DNA of 64,000 nucleotides from contig NZ_WOTH01000003.1 in assembly GCF_011516945.1 (NCBI RefSeq), positions 1-64,000 of the forward strand, given 5' to 3'. The notes under the pieces are model-generated. The model searched no databases. It had not been told where the DNA came from and worked only from the letters and a program-made list of their open reading frames with translations. The stretch is from Acetobacter estunensis (lineage in GTDB: Bacteria > Pseudomonadota > Alphaproteobacteria > Acetobacterales > Acetobacteraceae). This document shows, piece after piece, positions 59,810-64,000 of this stretch (the first letter of the stretch is position 1; every line of letters starts with the position of its first letter). The position numbers were made by a program, and so were the translations under genes.

Positions 59810-62176
59810 ATGACAGAGACTCAGATTCCCCTGACGCAGGATGAACTGACCGCGTTCGAGCGTTGGTGGCGCGCTGCGAATTATCTGTCGATTGGTCAGA
59901 TCTATCTGCTTGCCAATCCGCTGCTGCGGGAGCCGCTGGCCCTCGATCACACCAAGCCTCGTCTGCTTGGCCACTGGGGCACCACGCCGGGTCTCAATTT
60001 TCTCTGGCTGCATCTCAACCGCATCATCCGCCACAGTGGGCAGGACGTGCTGTTTATTGCCGGTCCGGGGCATGGTGCGCCGGGTGTGGTGGCCAGCACA
60101 TGGCTGGAAGGCACCTATTCCGAGGTGTTTCCGGAAGTCACGCGCGACGAAGCTGGCATGGGCCGGCTCTTCAAGCAGTTCTCCTTTCCCGGCGGCATTC
60201 CCAGTCATGCGGCTGCGACCACGCCCGGCTCGATCCATGAAGGCGGAGAGCTGGGATATTCTCTTTCCCATGCCTATGGCGCCGCGTTCGATAACCCGGA
60301 TCTGGTTGTCGCCTGCGTGATCGGGGATGGGGAGGCCGAGACGGGGCCGCTCGCCACGTCATGGCATTCCAACAAGTTCCTTGATGCCGCGCGGGATGGG
60401 GCCGTTCTGCCCATTCTGCATCTCAACGGCTACAAGATTGCCAATCCGACAGTGCTGGCACGTATTCCGCATGCCGAGCTTGAAGCTCTGCTGCGCGGGT
60501 ATGGGCATGAGCCCATCTTTGTCGAAGGTGACGACCCGACCTTGATGCATCAGGCGATGGCGGTGGCCATGGACCGCGCCTTCGCCATGATCCGTGACAT
60601 CCAGACACAGGCGCGCGGCGGCCATCAGCCGACAGTGCGTCCCGTCTGGCCGATGATCGTCATGCGCAGTCCCAAGGGATGGACATGCCCCAAGACGGTG
60701 GATGGTCTGCGCACGGAAGGTTACTGGCGCGCGCATCAGGTGCCGGTGTCCGATCTGGCGGAGGGGGACCATCTGGCCATTCTGGAAAAATGGATGCGCT
60801 CTTACAGGCCCGAAGAACTGTTTGACGAACAGGGCCGGCCGCATGCGGACATCCTTGCTCTTGCGCCCGAGGGCACCAAGCGGATGAGCGCTTCGCCCCA
60901 TGCCAATGGCGGCCTGTTGCGGCGTCCCCTTCGACTGCCGGATTATACGCAACATGCCATTGCCGTCACCGAACCGGGCAAGACTTGCGCGGAGTCGACG
61001 CGCAATCTGGGCAACTGGCTGCGCGATGTGATGATCGCCAATCGCGATCAGGCCAACTTTCGGGTGCTGTCGCCCGATGAGAACAATTCCAACCGTCTGA
61101 ACGCGGTGCTGGACGCCACCAATCGCGCATGGGAGGCCGAGCGTTTCCCGTATGACGACCATCTTGCGCCTGACGGGCGTGTGATGGAAATCCTCAGTGA
61201 ACACACCTGCCAGGGCTGGCTGGAGGGCTACCTTCTGACGGGGCGGCACGGTTTCTTCTCGTGCTATGAGGCGTTCACCCACATCGTGGACTCGATGGTC
61301 AACCAACACGCCAAATGGCTGAAAACATCGCGTGAGGTGCCGTGGCGACAGCCGATTTCATCGCTGAACTATCTGCTCACTTCGCATGTCTGGCGGCAGG
61401 ATCATAACGGGTTCAGTCATCAGGATCCGGGTTTCCTCGATCATATCGCCACCAAGAAGGGCGAGGTCGCACGCATCTATCTGCCGCCCGATGCCAACAC
61501 CCTGTTGTGCGTGGCCGATCATTGCCTGCGCACGCGCGACACCATCAATGTGATCGTGGCCGGCAAACAGCCGGAGCTTCAGTGGTTGGACATGGATGCG
61601 GCCATCACGCACGTCACCAAGGGACTGGGGCTGTGGGAGTGGGCCAGCAACGACAAGGGCAACGAGCCGGATGCGGTCATTGCCTGTGCGGGCGACGTGC
61701 CGACGCTCGAGGCATTGGCGGCTACGAAGCTGATCCGCGAATATCTTCCCGATATGAAGCTTCGTTTTGTGAATGTGGTGGACCTGATGACGCTCCAGAC
61801 GCCGGAGCAGCATCCGCATGGCGTGCCGGACGAAACGTTCGATGCGCTGTTCACACGCGACAAGCCGGTGATCTTTGCTTTCCATGGCTATCCTGCGCTT
61901 GTGCATCGCCTGATTTACAAACGGGTCAATGCGGCCAATTTCCACGTCCATGGCTATCAGGAAGAGGGAACGACCACGACGCCGTTCGACATGACGGTGC
62001 TCAACAAGCTGGATCGCTTCCATCTGGTGCTCAACATCGTGCGGCGGATCCCCTCGCTGGCCTCCAAGGTGGCGTATGCGGAGGAGGCGGTGCGGGACAA
62101 ACTGGTCGCGCACCGGCGCTACGTGGACAGCCACGGGCAGGACATGCCCGAAATCCGGAACTGGACGTGGGCATGA
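59810..62176 (+). CDS. xfp: Xylulose-5-phosphate/fructose-6-phosphate phosphoketolase
   Basis: 788 aa from the ATG at 59810 with AGGAGG nine nt upstream; earlier in-frame starts are not conserved. Thiamine-diphosphate enzyme cleaving sugar phosphates to acetyl phosphate. Signature [20 protein letters not shown], the ThDP/Mg motif [35 protein letters not shown] and [12 protein letters not shown] are all intact. In acetic acid bacteria it lets pentose-phosphate carbon flow to acetate. Probably a single-gene unit. Confidence 0.96.
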   Translation: MTETQIPLTQDELTAFERWWRAANYLSIGQIYLLANPLLREPLALDHTKPRLLGHWGTTPGLNFLWLHLNRIIRHSGQDVLFIAGPGHGAPGVVASTWLEGTYSEVFPEVTRDEAGMGRLFKQFSFPGGIPSHAAATTPGSIHEGGELGYSLSHAYGAAFDNPDLVVACVIGDGEAETGPLATSWHSNKFLDAARDGAVLPILHLNGYKIANPTVLARIPHAELEALLRGYGHEPIFVEGDDPTLMHQAMAVAMDRAFAMIRDIQTQARGGHQPTVRPVWPMIVMRSPKGWTCPKTVDGLRTEGYWRAHQVPVSDLAEGDHLAILEKWMRSYRPEELFDEQGRPHADILALAPEGTKRMSASPHANGGLLRRPLRLPDYTQHAIAVTEPGKTCAESTRNLGNWLRDVMIANRDQANFRVLSPDENNSNRLNAVLDATNRAWEAERFPYDDHLAPDGRVMEILSEHTCQGWLEGYLLTGRHGFFSCYEAFTHIVDSMVNQHAKWLKTSREVPWRQPISSLNYLLTSHVWRQDHNGFSHQDPGFLDHIATKKGEVARIYLPPDANTLLCVADHCLRTRDTINVIVAGKQPELQWLDMDAAITHVTKGLGLWEWASNDKGNEPDAVIACAGDVPTLEALAATKLIREYLPDMKLRFVNVVDLMTLQTPEQHPHGVPDETFDALFTRDKPVIFAFHGYPALVHRLIYKRVNAANFHVHGYQEEGTTTTPFDMTVLNKLDRFHLVLNIVRRIPSLASKVAYAEEAVRDKLVAHRRYVDSHGQDMPEIRNWTWA

Positions 62177-62206
62177 AGACTGCGGGCCTGAACGCCAGCC
62201 TGTCTG

Positions 62207-62653
62207 TCAGAGAGACATGCGGTAACGCACGAAGTCATCGGCTTTGATGAATTCGTCATAAAGCCGTCGTGCGGGATTGTCGTTGCGGGTGTGCCAGTAA
62301 AGGCGCGACCAATGGCACTTGGTCCCCAGATCGATCAGGTCACGGATCAGGGCGCGTCCGATGCCCTGACCGCGTGAAGCGGGATCGACGAACAGGTCTT
62401 CCAGATAGCACAGCGGGTCTTTTACCCATGTGCCTTCGTGCAGGACGTTATTGGTGAAGCCCACGACCTGCCCGGAGGCTTCCGCAACACGACAAAAAAG
62501 CGCGGATTCCGGCGAAAGCAGGCGTTTCCATGTAAAGGTCGTTACATCTTCGGGAACGGAAGATTCGTAGAACCGGTTGTAACCGGCCCACAGGCCACGC
62601 CATGCCGTCTCATCGGCGGGTTGGGCATCGCGGATTGTCAGGGAGAGAGTCAT
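62207..62653 (-). CDS. GNAT family N-acetyltransferase
   Basis: 148 aa. Acetyl-CoA site VDPASRGQGIGRALIRDLI, preceded by YLEDLFV and followed by LYWHTRNDNPARRLYDEF. The pattern fits the diamine/aminoglycoside-like single-domain GNATs of unknown substrate. Convergent with xfp, 30 bp between stops. Confidence 0.9.
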   Translation of the reverse strand: MTLSLTIRDAQPADETAWRGLWAGYNRFYESSVPEDVTTFTWKRLLSPESALFCRVAEASGQVVGFTNNVLHEGTWVKDPLCYLEDLFVDPASRGQGIGRALIRDLIDLGTKCHWSRLYWHTRNDNPARRLYDEFIKADDFVRYRMSL

Positions 62654-62743
62654 CGTGTCTAATTTTCATTCGGATTCGAAACGAACACGATGACGTATAT
62701 GGCTGGAATGGCAAGGGAGGCCTCTGCCGTTCCAGCCGAAAAG

Positions 62744-64000
62744 TCAGCTCACCAGACGCAGGCCGCGCCGTCGATCTCCCGGTGAACGCGGACCGCCCGG
62801 ACCGTCGGGAGGCGGTTCGTCGAAGGGCAGGAAAGGAGAGGCGGCGTGTTCGGCGTCCTCGTGCGGCGCATCCGGCATCCGGCGGTGCAGGTAGATGTTG
62901 GACAGCGCACGAAACGCATAATCCAGAATGGATGTGGCATAGGCCGCGACCGGGTCGCCTTCCACGGTGCCGGCGGGTCCGAAGCAGGAATAAGCGAAGC
63001 GTTCGACATATTCTTCCAACGGCGCGCCATATTGCAGGCCCACGCTGACCGCTTCGCTGAAGCTTTCCATCAGGCCACGCACCATGGCGCTTTCGCGTGC
63101 GGGCGTGAGCGCGATTTCACCCACCGTACCGTCTTCATATTCCGCCGTGCGCAGGAACAGGCGATGCCCTCCCACGGAGGTTTTCTGGGCAATGCCGGTG
63201 TGGCGCTCGGGGAGAGGGCGAATGACACCACGGGGCAGAACGCGCGGCATGGGGCTGCTGACCGGATCGGGTCGGGCGGGCACACGATCCACGAAACCGG
63301 CGAGGGCACGATACATCCGCATATGTGCGTCCGGGCCGGGCAATGGCAGCGGCATGTCCCCTGCCAGAGCGGAGGCGAGGGCGGCTTCGACCGTCAGGCC
63401 GCGCGCGGCGAGGCGGGCCAGCGTGCTGACGGCCAGTTGTCCGTCTGATCGCAGCAGCGAGAAGACGGGGGCGATTCCACAGGCCTCGCAGCCGAGGAGG
63501 GCGTCGATTGGACCGGGTGAGGAAAACCCGGTCTCGACACGGGCTTCCGGCGTGTCGGTTTCCACGGCGGCGCGCGACCACGCATCGCGCATCACGGCGG
63601 CGAGGCCGGGAATGACCTGACGATGAGGTGTCAGCGGCAGATTGTCGCCACCCGTGCCTTCGCGCGCCACCAGCGTGGTGAGCGCCGTCAGGGAGCAGGC
63701 GGCGTCTCGCCCCTGATCGCTGTCGTAGTCGAAGCCGAGGGCCGCGAGACAGGCGTCGAGATTGGTCAGCAGCAACTCGCCCGCGACCGGCTGAGGCTCA
63801 CCCAACGGGAGGCCGAGCGCGTCGTCGGGCTGTGTCCGCTGTTCCGCCGCTGTGAACAGATCGAGCGGCAGTTCGCCATTGCGGCGGTCGGCCCGAGCTT
63901 TCGAGTCCGTGCGTAGTGCGAGACAGAGCAGGCGCAGTGCCGCGACAAAAGCGTCCCCCGCAAAACCCTGATCCGGCAGGACAAAGGCGGCAAGGTTGAT
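62744..64000 (-). CDS. B12-dependent ribonucleotide reductase-like protein, C-terminal part (runs off window)
   Basis: The minus-strand frame is open from 62744 to the window end, about 418 codons; the start lies beyond 64000. A block LPERHTGIAQKTSVGGHRLFL, then YEDGTVGEI, SVGLQYGAPLEEYVERF and TSILDYAFRALSNIYL, matches the C-terminal region of adenosylcobalamin-dependent class II reductases (NrdJ). The segment before it (residues upstream of ~63250) is poorly conserved, with a CEAC pair, and the usual C-terminal multi-Cys tail is missing. Either a divergent NrdJ or a separate TSCPD-type relative; the missing N-terminal part would decide. Confidence 0.75.
   Translation of the reverse strand: MNLAAFVLPDQGFAGDAFVAALRLLCLALRTDSKARADRRNGELPLDLFTAAEQRTQPDDALGLPLGEPQPVAGELLLTNLDACLAALGFDYDSDQGRDAACSLTALTTLVAREGTGGDNLPLTPHRQVIPGLAAVMRDAWSRAAVETDTPEARVETGFSSPGPIDALLGCEACGIAPVFSLLRSDGQLAVSTLARLAARGLTVEAALASALAGDMPLPLPGPDAHMRMYRALAGFVDRVPARPDPVSSPMPRVLPRGVIRPLPERHTGIAQKTSVGGHRLFLRTAEYEDGTVGEIALTPARESAMVRGLMESFSEAVSVGLQYGAPLEEYVERFAYSCFGPAGTVEGDPVAAYATSILDYAFRALSNIYLHRRMPDAPHEDAEHAASPFLPFDEPPPDGPGGPRSPGDRRRGLRLVS

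Overview
The window looks like chromosomal DNA of an acetic acid bacterium (Alphaproteobacteria, Acetobacteraceae). This is an inference from gene content: a complete hopanoid cluster (hpnL, hpnA-G with squalene-hopene cyclase), a phosphoketolase, a MucR-type regulator, a MarR/FUSC/DUF1656/HlyD/NodT efflux operon, a B12-dependent ribonucleotide reductase-like gene, and high-GC sequence with dense gene packing. The genus cannot be fixed from the sequence alone. One tRNA gene, Leu(UAA), is present. I saw no rRNA, CRISPR array, prophage or integron. The only mobile DNA is the end of an IS5-family transposase at the left edge.

Layout. 1-6.6 kb: transposase remnant, a D-2-hydroxyacid dehydrogenase, aat, two paralogous exported proteins, then a three-gene surface-glycan module (GtrB-like GT2, small EamA/SMR-type membrane protein, DUF2142 protein). 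The GT2 gene is frameshifted by an exact 22-bp tandem duplication. 6.6-14.7 kb: an RND pump with no adapter or outer-membrane partner beside it, a 42-aa Cys-rich membrane peptide, mucR behind a repeat-bearing leader, sppA, ihfB and manC (GDP-mannose supply). 14.7-19 kb: tRNA-Leu, a YgjP-like metallopeptidase with a YcgN-like protein, and a polyamine-type ABC operon whose ATPase has lost essentially every nucleotide-handling motif. 19-24 kb: DUF883 and holin-like membrane proteins, dciA/mutY (divergent, 10 bp apart) and hemH. 24-32 kb: a 1365-aa repetitive surface protein with two near-identical 587-bp internal repeats, a Sel1-repeat protein, and a GGDEF-EAL c-di-GMP enzyme.

32-38.4 kb is a histidine operon (hisB, DUF2628, hisH, a GNAT-hisA fusion, hisF, hisE) followed by HIT, RidA and FemAB/GNAT-like genes. 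38.4-44.4 kb is the aromatic/weak-acid efflux operon. 44.4-48.6 kb holds a 2OG-Fe(II) oxygenase, a GT87 glycosyltransferase, tyrA and hpnL. 48.8-57 kb is hpnABCDE-shc-hpnG: HpnC/D/E make squalene, Shc cyclises it, HpnG/A/B act in hopanoid side-chain chemistry. 57-64 kb: a large two-domain GT2 glycosyltransferase, phosphoketolase, a GNAT, and the 3' part of a ribonucleotide reductase-like gene running off the window.

A recurrent theme is the cell envelope: hopanoids, GDP-mannose, several glycosyltransferases, a repetitive adhesin-like protein, MucR and c-di-GMP. The best candidates for new biology are the duplication-disrupted glycan module, the ATPase-dead ABC operon, the adhesin repeat pair with only silent differences, the GNAT-HisA fusion, and the repeat-bearing mucR leader.
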